Source of the DNA: Bacteroidales bacterium UBA3844
GTDB taxonomy: Bacteria > Bacteroidota > Bacteroidia > Bacteroidales > Paludibacteraceae
Assembly: GCA_002392915.1 (NCBI GenBank)
Contig: DGHQ01000047.1
Coordinates: 1 to 64,000, forward strand
Direction: 5' to 3'
DNA: 64,000 nt
The position numbers were made by a program, and so were the translations under genes. How positions within the stretch are numbered: position 1 is the first letter of the stretch; the number at the start of each line of letters is the position of its first letter. The notes below the pieces were generated by a model. That model did not search any database. It was not told the origin of the DNA and worked only from the letters and a program-made list of their open reading frames with translations. This document shows, in pieces, positions 34,925 through 44,448 of the stretch.

Positions 34925-36706
34925 TTAACGTTTTTTCTTCAACACCTTCTTTGAAGACGGCACGAATATGTGAAGTATAGAAATAAACAAGTTATACCAC
35001 CATTTTTTCTTCTTCTCATCTTCTTTCTTTTCCTTCTTCTCGAGCTCCGACAACTTTTTGAATACAGCGTCATACTCTGCTTTCAACTTGTCGAGAGCCT
35101 TTTCTGCATCATCGTACTTCTTCTCTCCCTTCTTTAACAATGAAGTCAAACTCTTGTCTGTAGATGCGCCAACTGTTTTTACGACGTTCTTATACAAACC
35201 GTTAGCATCATCCTTTAGTTTCTTTGCTTCAGACAAATAAGGTTTGATTGTATCTTTCGCTTCAGTTGCATCTTCTGTCACAGATCTCATTTCTGTGATC
35301 TTATTCTTCAACTCAGTGATCTCATCCACCTTCGTCTGCATCTCAGACACAATGCTCTCAACCTCAGCCAATAGTTCCGAACTCTTATCTTCCACTTTTG
35401 GTTCTTCCTTCACCTTCGGCTCTGATTTTTCCTCCTCCTCACGTTGTCTCACAACTGGAGTTTCTTTCTCATAAAACGATGATTTCGTGATGATTTCACG
35501 TCTCTCCTCTTCTGTGATAGGACCAATCTGACCGGCAGGGCTTAACATTTTCGCTCTCTCCACCATCGACGGTGCACCCTTCTCATCCAAGAATGAGATC
35601 AGTGCCTCTCCCGTCTCCAACTCAAGAAGTGCCTCTTCACTCTTGAACTTCGGATTCTCGCGGAATCCGTCTGCCACGCTCTTGATTGTGCGCTGATCCT
35701 TAGGAGTAAACGCGCGAAGAGCATGCTGCACTTTGTTTCCCAACTGAGCCAACACATTCTCTGGAATATCTATAGGCGACTGTGTGATGAAATAGACTCC
35801 TACTCCCTTCGAACGAATCAAACGGACAATCTTTTCAATCTTGTCGAGCACTGCCTTCTGGGTGTCGTTGAAAAGCAGGTGAGCCTCATCAAAGAAAAAA
35901 ACGAACTTTGGTTTATCCGCGTCGCCAACCTCCGGAAGATTTTCATAAAGGGATGTCAACAACCAAAATAGGAATGTGGAATATAGAAGCGGAGAATTTC
36001 CAAGTTTATCTGCCGCCAAGATGTTGATCACACCTTTACCATCCTTCGTTCTGATGAAATCCATCACATTGAAACTCTTTCCGCATAGGAATTTGTCACC
36101 ACCCTCCTCTTCAAGTCGAAGAAGAGCACGTTGGATTGCTCCGACGCTGGCTGTAGACACGGCTCCGAGAGTAGCGGAAAGTTCCTGTGCATTATCACTG
36201 ACATACGTCAACATCTTGCGAAGGTCGTCCAACGTCTCCATTGGCTTGTTCTGCTCTCTGCTCACACGGAATGCGATTGTCAACACACCCTCCTGAGTGT
36301 CGTTAAGTTCAAGGATACGAGACAACAACTGTGATCCAAGGTCATTAACTGTCACACGAATAGGATTGCCCTGCTCTTTGAAAACATCAAAAAACTCCAC
36401 TGGAAAAGCCTGGAATCCATATTCAATTCCAAACTCAGCCTGACGCTTCTCCATAAACTTGTTGAGTTTTCCCTCTTTTGCCACACCAGACAAATCGCCC
36501 TTCATGTCGGCCATGAAGACAGGCACTCCCATCTGAGAGAATCCTTCAGCCAAGACCTGCAACGAGACAGTCTTACCAGTACCTGTGGCACCTGCAATCA
36601 AGCCATGACGGTTTCCCATCTTTGGCACAATTCCAATCAATCTGTCGGAAAAAGCAGCGTAAAGCAAATTTGCTTCTGCGTCGTTTGTATTTAAATTAAT
36701 CAGCAT
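34925..36706 (-). CDS. DUF853/HerA-like ATPase with coiled-coil C-terminal extension
   Basis: A 593-residue P-loop ATPase of the YjgR (DUF853) family. Walker A is AGATGTGKTVSLQVLAEGF (about 37-55), followed by VFMADMKGDLSGVAKEGK. Walker B is FVFFFDEAHLLFNDTQKAV (about 268-286), and ITQSPIDIPENVLAQLGNKV follows as the sensor segment. The core ends by residue 405. The last 190 residues are a long charged coiled coil and a short hydrophobic end (WWYNLFISILHIFVP), which the family does not usually have; E. coli YjgR is about 500 residues. The tail could anchor it to the membrane. Function unknown in all members. Confidence 0.88.
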   Translation of the reverse strand: MLINLNTNDAEANLLYAAFSDRLIGIVPKMGNRHGLIAGATGTGKTVSLQVLAEGFSQMGVPVFMADMKGDLSGVAKEGKLNKFMEKRQAEFGIEYGFQAFPVEFFDVFKEQGNPIRVTVNDLGSQLLSRILELNDTQEGVLTIAFRVSREQNKPMETLDDLRKMLTYVSDNAQELSATLGAVSTASVGAIQRALLRLEEEGGDKFLCGKSFNVMDFIRTKDGKGVINILAADKLGNSPLLYSTFLFWLLTSLYENLPEVGDADKPKFVFFFDEAHLLFNDTQKAVLDKIEKIVRLIRSKGVGVYFITQSPIDIPENVLAQLGNKVQHALRAFTPKDQRTIKSVADGFRENPKFKSEEALLELETGEALISFLDEKGAPSMVERAKMLSPAGQIGPITEEERREIITKSSFYEKETPVVRQREEEEKSEPKVKEEPKVEDKSSELLAEVESIVSEMQTKVDEITELKNKITEMRSVTEDATEAKDTIKPYLSEAKKLKDDANGLYKNVVKTVGASTDKSLTSLLKKGEKKYDDAEKALDKLKAEYDAVFKKLSELEKKEKKEDEKKKKWWYNLFISILHIFVPSSKKVLKKKR

Positions 36707-36765
36707 AATCAGATTTTTCTTTCACTATTTTTGCACAAAAATAGTCAAATTTGACCAAAACATAT

Positions 36766-36773
36766 TATTTTTG
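36766..36773 (+). promoter_or_regulatory. Candidate -7 element for the HhH protein gene
   Basis: TATTTTTG lies 31 bases upstream of the start in the short divergent gap 36707-36803. The complementary strand carries a matching element (complement CAAAAATA at 36736-36743) for the DUF853 gene. Confidence 0.4.
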
Positions 36774-36803
36774 ACGAAAATATGAATTTTTATAAGGATT
36801 AGA

Positions 36804-37622
36804 ATGGATACAAAAGAAGAATTCGACGATGAACATTTGTTCAAAAAAATCGAGCAACACAATCGTAATGTGAATGTCGCGGTCAGTTTGACAATCGTGG
36901 CGACAATGCTTATTGGTGTAATGGCGATGCGGAATTACCTGATGACTGCGAATGCTAAGGAGGCAAAATCTGAATTTGAATTGAAGTATGAGGAAGACGT
37001 GAGGCGTTTCAAACAGGAGATTGCAGAGGCAAGTGAGACTTCCCATCTACGTTATTCTAAGTGGGTTAGAGACTCTTCCAATAGTGATTCCAGCTATCTC
37101 CGCTCATCTAAAGAATCACATTTCAATAAATTAGATTATAAAAAAGAGTCTAAGAAGACGGAATATACTTCCGGCCATTTCAAAGATGCGACGAAACAGA
37201 ATTTCAGACAAGATCGTTATGCCGGGCTGCAAGTCGACATCAACACTGCCGACACAGCCGAGCTGCGTAAGCTGCCAGGCATCGGTGAGAAACGGGCTAT
37301 GAATATTGTGAAATACCGCACCTCACTTGGCGGATTCTACACTGTGGAACAGCTGGCAGAAGTGTATAGCATAGATGCGGAACTAGTGGAACGGCTGAAA
37401 AAATATATAGTATGCAATGGCAATTCCGTCGCCAAAATCGACATCAACAATACTATTCCATACCAACTTTGGCATCCCTATCTTAAAGGTGAACTTTTGA
37501 AAACGATCAAGCAGAGAATCAAAAATGGGAAGCGGTACAAATCGTTTGACGAGATAAAAGCAGAAATCGGATACGATGAGAACCTGAATGGCAGAGCGGA
37601 AAAGTATTTGGAGTTCAAATGA
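36804..37622 (+). CDS. Membrane-anchored helix-hairpin-helix protein (ComEA-like)
   Basis: A 272-residue protein with one N-terminal membrane helix (VNVAVSLTIVATMLIGVMAM, about 25-44), a polar low-complexity region rich in serine and lysine, and a C-terminal pair of helix-hairpin-helix segments. The first reads VDINTADTAELRKLPGIGEK (about 148-167) and RAMNIVKYRTSLGGF; the second is a degenerate copy beginning KIDINNTIPYQLWHPY. In ComEA this module binds double-stranded DNA outside the membrane. Two HhH copies and the long linker are common in Bacteroidetes versions. No com genes are nearby. A terminator follows directly. Confidence 0.85.
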   Translation: MDTKEEFDDEHLFKKIEQHNRNVNVAVSLTIVATMLIGVMAMRNYLMTANAKEAKSEFELKYEEDVRRFKQEIAEASETSHLRYSKWVRDSSNSDSSYLRSSKESHFNKLDYKKESKKTEYTSGHFKDATKQNFRQDRYAGLQVDINTADTAELRKLPGIGEKRAMNIVKYRTSLGGFYTVEQLAEVYSIDAELVERLKKYIVCNGNSVAKIDINNTIPYQLWHPYLKGELLKTIKQRIKNGKRYKSFDEIKAEIGYDENLNGRAEKYLEFK

Positions 37623-37643
37623 ATCCTTTTTTTCATTAAAAAT

Positions 37644-37680
37644 CAAAAAGGATTCCTCGAAAATAGAAGAATCCTTTTTG
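37644..37680. terminator. Terminator between the HhH and CotH genes
   Basis: A perfect 12-base stem (caaaaaggattc 37644-37655 with gaatcctttttg 37669-37680) serves the two convergent genes. Confidence 0.85.
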
Positions 37681-37721
37681 TTATAAATCAAATACAAAAA
37701 ATGTATAAAGTATTTCGGCAC

Positions 37722-39128
37722 TTACTTTCTAAAATATACACATCGACCATTCATTATATAAACCTGTCCAGGCTGAGGATTATAAACTCTTCTTCCAAAG
37801 ATATCATAGATAATTCCGTCTGAAATTTCAGATGGAATATTCCGCACACCAGAATAATTGCCATAATATCCATCTAAGAATGCCATACGAATATCTATAA
37901 ACTGATGTATAAATTCTTTCTCCTCTTCAAAATTGAGTTCTATGTCATCTGTTCCATTCCATCTTGCATACTCTCGCTTTGCAGCACCAGTTTCTTCAAA
38001 TAATTTAAAATATTCATCAAAACGAGATTTTATACTATCGTTGGCAAGCAGCGTTTTTCGCAACTTAAAATAAAGATTAGCCACATTATTCAAAAATGTA
38101 CTATCCACATCATTTATCTGTGTAATAATGTGATTTTCAAACCATAGTTTATCATAAGAATCTTCATACTCCCATGATCTCCAATCCCTTCCAAATGAGG
38201 AATCCATATCCCATGGAGCAAAAGACATCTTCTTATTTTCCGTGATGTCATAAATATAGAAGAACTGATTTTTTCCTCTATTGTCAATAGCACTGATTGT
38301 ATTTATAAAAATATGCAGATTCATCAACATAGGCACATCAAAATGCTCCGCATACTCGGCAGCATACACATCTTCGGATGAATTTACAACAAAATCCTCT
38401 TTCTCGATAATAGGTTCCCATTCCGTCTTTCCATTATCTTTCACATCAGGATATACAGACTCAAATCCCTGATATTCGGAACTATCATTAGAATACGCTT
38501 CTGATTCATCACCAAAACATGTGCCATTCCAACTAAAGCCCTTATATAATACACCTCTCACCACATCATCCTTTACTTTCTTTAGTTTCAACTGCTTTCG
38601 ATCCAACTTTTCATTTAAACAATAAATACCATTATACTCATCGTTCAAATAAAGTTCCACAAACTTTCCTGATATTCCGGTCCGTACTTTTGGTTCACTT
38701 TCATAGTAATACGGTTTCACATCCATGGCATTCCAAATATCAAATGCGACGCGATTACGCATTCTTGCTTTATCCACAGCCATTGCGTCAAGGATCCAAC
38801 TATTGTCGTTACGCATTCCCAACAAACGTGCAGACAGTTTTAATCCAGACTCATCAACAAGCTTGACTGCATAATTCTTCTTTTCATATTGTTGAGAAGT
38901 ACCACCTCGAAACTTTGCAAACATGTTAAAAGTGTCAGGAGCCAAAGAATCAGGATCACAAACAATAATTTTCCCTTCTGTATATTCATCATAGAACTCT
39001 CCATAGATTTTTACTACAGGCATAACACGTTGTGCTGACGTTTCATTCGCCAACAACAATACCCATAGCATAATTACTATGTATGTTAAGACTCTATGCA
39101 TATCTATGTTTTTATTCATAAGCATCAT
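37722..39128 (-). CDS. CotH kinase-like secreted protein
   Basis: I place the start at ATG 39128, just after the stop of the upstream gene; MNKNIDMHRVL at 39119 is also possible. The signal peptide is VLTYIVIMLWVLLLANETSA. The CotH domain follows: AKFRGGTSQQYEKKNYAVKL, LGMRNDNSWILDAMAVDKAR, GKFVELYLNDEYNGIYCLNE, and the metal-binding APWDMDSSFGRDWR. CotH proteins are atypical kinases that phosphorylate exported proteins. The C-terminal 45 residues (IIYDIFGRRVYNPQPGQVYI) resemble the end of a T9SS-linked domain without a clear tail. It follows the Sel1-repeat gene by two bases, so it is in the same transcript. Confidence 0.85.
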   Translation of the reverse strand: MMLMNKNIDMHRVLTYIVIMLWVLLLANETSAQRVMPVVKIYGEFYDEYTEGKIIVCDPDSLAPDTFNMFAKFRGGTSQQYEKKNYAVKLVDESGLKLSARLLGMRNDNSWILDAMAVDKARMRNRVAFDIWNAMDVKPYYYESEPKVRTGISGKFVELYLNDEYNGIYCLNEKLDRKQLKLKKVKDDVVRGVLYKGFSWNGTCFGDESEAYSNDSSEYQGFESVYPDVKDNGKTEWEPIIEKEDFVVNSSEDVYAAEYAEHFDVPMLMNLHIFINTISAIDNRGKNQFFYIYDITENKKMSFAPWDMDSSFGRDWRSWEYEDSYDKLWFENHIITQINDVDSTFLNNVANLYFKLRKTLLANDSIKSRFDEYFKLFEETGAAKREYARWNGTDDIELNFEEEKEFIHQFIDIRMAFLDGYYGNYSGVRNIPSEISDGIIYDIFGRRVYNPQPGQVYIMNGRCVYFRK

Positions 39129-39130
39129 TT

Positions 39131-40789
39131 TCAAGTTTTCTCCACCATCGAACATTTATCTTTCATCGCCTTGCAAAAAGGAGATTCAGACACTTTCACA
39201 TAATCAGGATATAACGATATGAGTTCATCCCAGACATCAGCTATTTCAGCCTCCCTTCCTAGATTCATAAGCAGTTCTCCCTTATAATCAAGGATTTCAG
39301 AATCATTGTCGGAAAGAATCAATGCGTCATCAAGAATCTCTATCGCAGATTCAAAGTTCTCACCGAACGATTTGTCGGAATATATATGGGCTAAATCAAA
39401 CATTAGACCTGCCCTATCCTCAAGTTCACCGCTATCCTTATCCAAGAACTCCATCACCACCTGTTTGGCCTCTTTTTTGGTATAGACGCCTCTGCACTCT
39501 CCCGACAGAGTCATACGCACAAGACGTAGTTTAGCCTCCTCATCTCCAAGTTCAGCAGCCTTTTTGAACGACTCCAACATAATCTTCTTGTCTGCCCACT
39601 CATATTTGTCAACACACTCGTAAAGGAAATCACCTAAGTCAAAAAGATAGCCAGGATAATTCGCGTCTTCCTTTATATTATCAAGAAGAGTGACACCTTT
39701 CTTCAGCTGATATGTCTGATACATATCCTTGTTCAATCCATATTGTCCTTCACGATAAGCCTCAGAAAGCCATATCATAGCTTCCGGACATTTCATATTA
39801 GCGGCACGCATAAGGTGGACGAGGGCCTTGTCGTCGTCTTTCTCCACTTCCGAATAGTAGCCAAACAAACGCCAGTAGGCAAGCATTTTCAACTGTTCGT
39901 CCACTCCCTCCGTCTCCAACAGGAATTGAGCCACATCCAGGAATATCTTCCTGCATTGTTCGTCTCTCATAAAAGGGCAATGAATGATAATCTGCATTGC
40001 CACCCTTCCGTCGACGGGAGCCAAAGGCAGAACAGCCTCGACAACCTCCCTGTTGAGAGATTTCAATTCAAGGAATGCCTCCGCACATGCACCTGCATTA
40101 TCATAAAATTCGTGGATTGGAGCCGCTAGAATCACCTTCTGAAAATAATCGTCAGCATCCTGATCATCTTGTTTCACACCCAATCCGCGTTTACAGCATT
40201 GAGCCATATACAAATAGCACTTGAATGAATCGATCGACGGTTCATCCTCCACCTTACGGAGAAGTTCAAATGCAAAGTTGAGACGGGATTTTTTGCCAGA
40301 CGACTTATATTCATCCAGAATGAACGCCGCATAACGAATACAAGCAGATGGATTACCAGTCAGAGCAAGCTGTTTGAGCATTCTGACGGCATCCTTACGC
40401 ACATTCTCATCCAATGATTTCAACGCCACCTCAACCGAGTAGAGAGTGGCCTCAACATTCCCGTTAGCAATAGCCTTATTGTAGAAATCCGCCGCGCTTT
40501 TCTTGTCGTCAGCCACAGTCTCGTTCAACCGTCCAAGGATGAATTGACAAAAAGCCTGCACAGGATTCGCTTCGCTCTTCTTATCCTGTTTTACAAATCC
40601 GACAGCGGGCACTTTGTCTGACTGCTGAGCATATTTCATACAGATGCTTACAATTTCCTGGTATTTACCAAGAGCAATCATCTGAGGCAGTTTCTCAAAA
40701 ATATCCGCATCTGTTACTGCGTCCGCGATTGGCTGAATACGCACCAACCCTGCGATTTCAGAACTCCATGTTCTTTCTTCACTTTTCAT
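39131..40789 (-). CDS. Sel1/TPR-like repeat protein
   Basis: A 552-residue cytoplasmic protein without signal peptide, built of helical repeats. Recognisable Sel1-type units include AADFYNKAIANGNVEATLYS, AQCCKRGLGVKQDDQDADDY and AMIWLSEAYREGQYGLNKDM. The rest is made of degenerate TPR-like pairs up to the C-terminus (AIEILDDALILSDND, GELLMNLGREAEIADVW). Such scaffolds mediate protein contacts. It stands between a lipoprotein and the CotH gene on the same strand, with spacings of 30 and 2 bases, so the three are likely one operon of envelope-related function. Confidence 0.75.
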   Translation of the reverse strand: MKSEERTWSSEIAGLVRIQPIADAVTDADIFEKLPQMIALGKYQEIVSICMKYAQQSDKVPAVGFVKQDKKSEANPVQAFCQFILGRLNETVADDKKSAADFYNKAIANGNVEATLYSVEVALKSLDENVRKDAVRMLKQLALTGNPSACIRYAAFILDEYKSSGKKSRLNFAFELLRKVEDEPSIDSFKCYLYMAQCCKRGLGVKQDDQDADDYFQKVILAAPIHEFYDNAGACAEAFLELKSLNREVVEAVLPLAPVDGRVAMQIIIHCPFMRDEQCRKIFLDVAQFLLETEGVDEQLKMLAYWRLFGYYSEVEKDDDKALVHLMRAANMKCPEAMIWLSEAYREGQYGLNKDMYQTYQLKKGVTLLDNIKEDANYPGYLFDLGDFLYECVDKYEWADKKIMLESFKKAAELGDEEAKLRLVRMTLSGECRGVYTKKEAKQVVMEFLDKDSGELEDRAGLMFDLAHIYSDKSFGENFESAIEILDDALILSDNDSEILDYKGELLMNLGREAEIADVWDELISLYPDYVKVSESPFCKAMKDKCSMVEKT

Positions 40790-40819
40790 AATTATACAAA
40801 AAATAATAAGGCGGCATCA

Positions 40820-42124
40820 TTACCGTCTCTCCTCCTCATCTTTTTCTTTTATTTGCGACGGTGAGATAACTCGCCAATGTTCCGCACGGAAACGCATTCT
40901 ATAGATAGATATACCCATGCGCAAATTCTCCAGACCATAATAGTTTTTATCTACAGCATTGTCTATAAATCCTGGATCATTTTCAACTATAGTCTTAACT
41001 ATCTTATCTATTTCACAACCTGGATATATAGGAAAGACCACATCCATAATCTTTGCCACTATCATACGTCGCTCCTCAAGCGTGAAATTATCCAGCAATA
41101 CCTGAGGAAATCGCTCCATACGATCATAATAAACATCATGTCCGAAACATCCAGCGACATACTGCTGTATTATACTTCTGAATCTTGGAGTCTTCAACCT
41201 TTCATTTTGAGAGATATATTCAAGCAAACCATCTCTTATGTAGATAGATCCATCTGCATTTCTCTCAGCAAAAAGGGATTCAATACGAGCCTCACCACTT
41301 CTGGTTCTGACCAACACAAGCGAATCTATTATAGGTTCATGCTCCATGTGGAAATCGACAAACATCGCCTGCAAAACCGGCATACAATTTGTCACCAGCC
41401 AAGTCAGACTCTCTCTACTTTCATAAAGGACATAATTGTTAATGTGGTAAATCATTTCCAGATTCTCCTTACGGCTGACTTTCAAGCTCAATTCATCGCT
41501 CCACTTTTTTACCCTTTCTCCGCCAAACTTAGGCATCACAGCAATCTCCTCTGCCTTCTTGATTTCTGGATATTTCTCCGCATAATCAATTACTTCTGGA
41601 AGGAAAAAAGCTGGATATAACAATCCGACACGTGGATCAAAAATGACATCCCAAATAAAACGTCGACGTGACTCTGAAAGGTCTATGTTAAAATCATATT
41701 CGGGTTCTGGCTTGTACAATCCTGGAATCATGTACAACATCATTCTATTCTCATACAAAGAGAAATGACACGGTGCGGTGACATCCACTCCATGTGTCTT
41801 TTTTGCCATCTTGCGAAAATTTTTTGGGTTTAGCTTCAGTCCTCTGTCTTGCATTTCTTTGGCTAAAACATCCCCCAACGCGAGCATATCCGCTTTAGTG
41901 AAACGATATTTCACAGAATCTTCATACACTGCCTCGCAATAACATCCGTGAGCGACCTGCTGCAAAAGTATATTTTCAATGTTGACTTCGACCAAGTCTG
42001 AATTGTTTCCTTCGTTAAGTTCAGCCACACCCACTGTTTCGGGTGCTTTTTTCGCACACGAAATAACTGCTAAAAGCAGGATGAAATGTATTAAAACCCT
42101 AACTAAATTTTTCACTCTTTTCAA
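40820..42124 (-). CDS. Lipoprotein of unknown function
   Basis: A 434-residue protein with a lipoprotein signal (LIHFILLLAVISC, lipobox VISC, then AKKAPET). There is no ATG near the signal; the start is TTG at 42124 or GTG at 42115, which is unusual in this window. The mature part is helical with motifs such as NPKNFRKMAKKTHGVDVTAP and LLEYISQNERLKTPRFRSII that I do not recognise. It is probably attached to the periplasmic or outer-membrane surface. It leads the three-gene unit with the Sel1 and CotH genes. Confidence 0.7.
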   Translation of the reverse strand: MKRVKNLVRVLIHFILLLAVISCAKKAPETVGVAELNEGNNSDLVEVNIENILLQQVAHGCYCEAVYEDSVKYRFTKADMLALGDVLAKEMQDRGLKLNPKNFRKMAKKTHGVDVTAPCHFSLYENRMMLYMIPGLYKPEPEYDFNIDLSESRRRFIWDVIFDPRVGLLYPAFFLPEVIDYAEKYPEIKKAEEIAVMPKFGGERVKKWSDELSLKVSRKENLEMIYHINNYVLYESRESLTWLVTNCMPVLQAMFVDFHMEHEPIIDSLVLVRTRSGEARIESLFAERNADGSIYIRDGLLEYISQNERLKTPRFRSIIQQYVAGCFGHDVYYDRMERFPQVLLDNFTLEERRMIVAKIMDVVFPIYPGCEIDKIVKTIVENDPGFIDNAVDKNYYGLENLRMGISIYRMRFRAEHWRVISPSQIKEKDEEERR

Positions 42125-42202
42125 CTTAACATTACAAAAATAATGTTTATTCCACTAAATTAAGAATTAAAAACGTATCTTTACAGCATAAAAACGTATA
42201 TT

Positions 42203-42511
42203 ATGGAATTTATTAACAGAAACACAATAGAATGTAAGAAAGATGACAAAGGGAATATCGTGGCTCGCTATTTTCCACAAGGGGTATGCAGCAGAATGAT
42301 GGACATTGTCATTGACGAAAACACTCACGAGATAAAAGAGGCCAAAATCATCGGAGGTTGCCCAGGCAACGCCGCTGGAATCAGTCGTTTGGTGGTTGGA
42401 CTAAAGGCGGAATTTGTAATTGAAAGGTTTGCTGGCACAACTTGTGGACCAAAGCCAACATCATGTCCTGATCAGTTCGCTACAGCTCTTAAATTGATGA
42501 TCAATAAATAA
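42203..42511 (+). CDS. TSCPD domain-containing protein (TIGR03905 type)
   Basis: A 102-residue protein with the family pattern of four cysteines: FPQGVCSRMMDIVID, IIGGCPGNAAGISRLV, TTCGPKPTSCPDQFA. The TSCPD module also occurs at the end of some ribonucleotide reductases, where it binds metal or nucleic acid; the free form has no proven role. A weak promoter match (TATCTTTA at 42175) stands 20 bases upstream. A terminator made of the family repeat end follows at 42543. Confidence 0.9.
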   Translation: MEFINRNTIECKKDDKGNIVARYFPQGVCSRMMDIVIDENTHEIKEAKIIGGCPGNAAGISRLVVGLKAEFVIERFAGTTCGPKPTSCPDQFATALKLMINK

Positions 42512-42542
42512 AAGGTCGAGTCCTAGTCTACAACTAATTTAC

Positions 42543-42574
42543 GAGGATTGTTATTTACCCATAACAATCCTCAT
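42543..42574 (+). terminator. Terminator built from the dispersed-repeat end (E4)
   Basis: A 12-base perfect stem (gaggattgttat with ataacaatcctc) and then atttttt end the TSCPD gene. The sequence gaggattgtta equals the outer end of the dispersed repeat. The remaining gap to 42860 holds only a weak, AT-rich 82-codon frame on the minus strand, which I do not trust. Confidence 0.75.
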
Positions 42575-42860
42575 TTTTTATTATAACCGCATAATCACTT
42601 CCATCCTTCTCCTTATTTCACTCGCAAAATCCTCATTAATGGCGATTGACCCCCATCCTCCTTTTTTAGAATTTTGCACCGTCTTAAACAAAAGCAAAAT
42701 ATGAGTCCAACAAATAAATATTTTTTTCAAAATTTGAATTGTCAGGAACTTAGAAATAAGTTCCTCTTTTTTTTGAACATTTTGGACTATCGTTCGTTTT
42801 TGAGAGATCACTGTCATATTGATTAACAAGATGTCGAACTATATATAAAAGCATAAAAAA

Positions 42861-43430
42861 ATGAATAAAACATTAAAAATCGCACTTTTAGCAATTGCCT
42901 ATCTTGCAATTTTCATACTAGGAGGCACAAGCGGATTAATACATCCAATGTGCTATGCCTACGTAGGTGCTTTGCTACCATTGTTGTTTGCACTCGTATA
43001 TTTGCCTACCACATGCACAATACAAAATTTCGGTGCGGCGACAGTGCTCAACGGATTTTTACTCATATTATTGGGGGCTGCGGGAGAAGCAGACATTTCA
43101 CTTGTTGTCGGACTTATCCTTTTGAGTGCCGCTGCTGAAATAATAAGATTCTTTTGCGGATACTCAGAAATCAAAGGTATCCGTTTTAGCTTCATACCAT
43201 TTGCATTGTCGTTTTTTGCATATACAGCACATTGGTGGACAGACACAGAAGGTTCACTCGCTGCCGCAGTAGCAGAGATGCCCGCCGGCTACGACGCCAT
43301 GATGAAGCCAGTCATCGACAATACACCAGCTCTAATCGCAGTGATAGTGCTGACCATTCCCGTCGCCATTATCGGTATGCGAATTGCAGAAAGATTAATG
43401 AAAAACCAGATTGAAAAACTACATCGATGA
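42861..43430 (+). CDS. MptD/Trep_Strep family ECF transporter substrate-binding component
   Basis: A 189-residue, six-helix membrane protein starting MNKTLKIALLAIAYLAIFIL. It has the S-component trait of a short GGTSGLIHPMCYAYVGALLP segment near helix 2 and a GAAGEADISLVVGLILLSAAAE segment. It should bind a vitamin-like or metal-bound small molecule. The next gene overlaps by four bases (43427-43430). No classical EcfT, EcfA or EcfA' genes follow; instead a pair of complete ABC exporter-type half-transporters does. Family call by pattern; substrate unknown. Confidence 0.75.
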   Translation: MNKTLKIALLAIAYLAIFILGGTSGLIHPMCYAYVGALLPLLFALVYLPTTCTIQNFGAATVLNGFLLILLGAAGEADISLVVGLILLSAAAEIIRFFCGYSEIKGIRFSFIPFALSFFAYTAHWWTDTEGSLAAAVAEMPAGYDAMMKPVIDNTPALIAVIVLTIPVAIIGMRIAERLMKNQIEKLHR

Positions 43431-44386
43431 AAATTATTGTTTTCGGATCAGGTGCGTTAGGCTCTCTAATGATACACTTTCTGTGCAAAGCAGGCAATGA
43501 TGTAACAGTGGTGGCACGGAGTACCGCTGATGAGCTTCGTCGTAACGGTTTGATTGTCAAACATTATCTACAACGAAAGACTAGCATCGACCATCCTACG
43601 ATTTTAGAGAGTGTCCCTACAGACGAACATTTTGACATCGCTTTTTCAGTGATGCAGGGGCAACAGCAAAAAGAGTTGCTAGAGACATTCAAAAAATTGG
43701 ACACAAATATCTTAGTGCTTGTCGGCAATAATTTAGAAGCTGATTTCTGTCAAAACAGCATATTAGAAGAACAACCAGATTTACATCTTCTTTTCGGATT
43801 TCAAAATTCTGCCGGACATCGTGAAGGAGCAAAAGCTATTGCGGCACGACTTCCCGTCACCAAACTATTTGTTGGCGGATTACACAATGCGGCATCCGAA
43901 ACAGACCTTGTGGCTATACAAAAAGCCTTTAATCCAAAGGATGTCAAAATAACACCAGTTGACAACATGTATGCCTACTACCTCTGCCACGTTGCAGAAG
44001 TCATGCCGTATGGATATATGTGTTACAAAGTCGACGGCAATCTTAAAAAGCTCCAACGTCGCGATATAAAGACTATTATGCAGGCCACCAAGGAGTGTTT
44101 CGCATATTTGAAAAGCACCGGAATAGAAGTAATGCCCAAAGGCGAGGATAAATTTTATAACGGTGGAATAAAGACATACGCAATGTTTCTCTTATACAGA
44201 ATTATTTCTAAAACCATCCTTGGGCAACTGATGGTTGCCGACCATTGCAAAAACGGAATCAAAGAGATGATTTACATCCACAAAAAATTTGAAGAATGGA
44301 GACTTCAACACAAAAGCATTCCAATGCCAACATGGGACAAGATAAGCCAGTATATGCCTACGGACATTGACGACATACATTGTTGA
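43427..44386 (+). CDS. Ketopantoate reductase family oxidoreductase (ApbA/PanE-like)
   Basis: A 319-residue NADP-dependent oxidoreductase. The Rossmann segment is IIVFGSGALGSLMIHFLCKA (3-22), with GNDVTVVAR next. The catalytic-type lysine and asparagine of PanE are not clear by eye. The helical C-terminal domain includes NNLEADFCQNSILEEQ and CHVAEVMPYGYMCYKVDG. It is coupled to the S-component gene by ATGA. True PanE makes pantoate for CoA, but many relatives act elsewhere, and the operon with transporters suggests a modified small molecule is handled. I would not call it panE. Confidence 0.75.
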   Translation: MKIIVFGSGALGSLMIHFLCKAGNDVTVVARSTADELRRNGLIVKHYLQRKTSIDHPTILESVPTDEHFDIAFSVMQGQQQKELLETFKKLDTNILVLVGNNLEADFCQNSILEEQPDLHLLFGFQNSAGHREGAKAIAARLPVTKLFVGGLHNAASETDLVAIQKAFNPKDVKITPVDNMYAYYLCHVAEVMPYGYMCYKVDGNLKKLQRRDIKTIMQATKECFAYLKSTGIEVMPKGEDKFYNGGIKTYAMFLLYRIISKTILGQLMVADHCKNGIKEMIYIHKKFEEWRLQHKSIPMPTWDKISQYMPTDIDDIHC

Positions 44387-44448
44387 ATGTCTGCAAGTTG
44401 AATGAAAGAAAAACAAATAATTGAAGGAATTAAACTTACCAAAAAACA

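Noticed and set aside
42581..42829. 82-codon minus-strand frame in the gap before the ECF S-component
   Set aside because: AT-rich, no recognisable feature, no promoter, and it overlaps the leader of a plus-strand operon. It could be a remnant but I cannot support it.
43427..44386. Calling the PanE-like gene panE
   Set aside because: No pantothenate gene is nearby, catalytic residues were not clear and the operon is a transport one, so the family name only is used.
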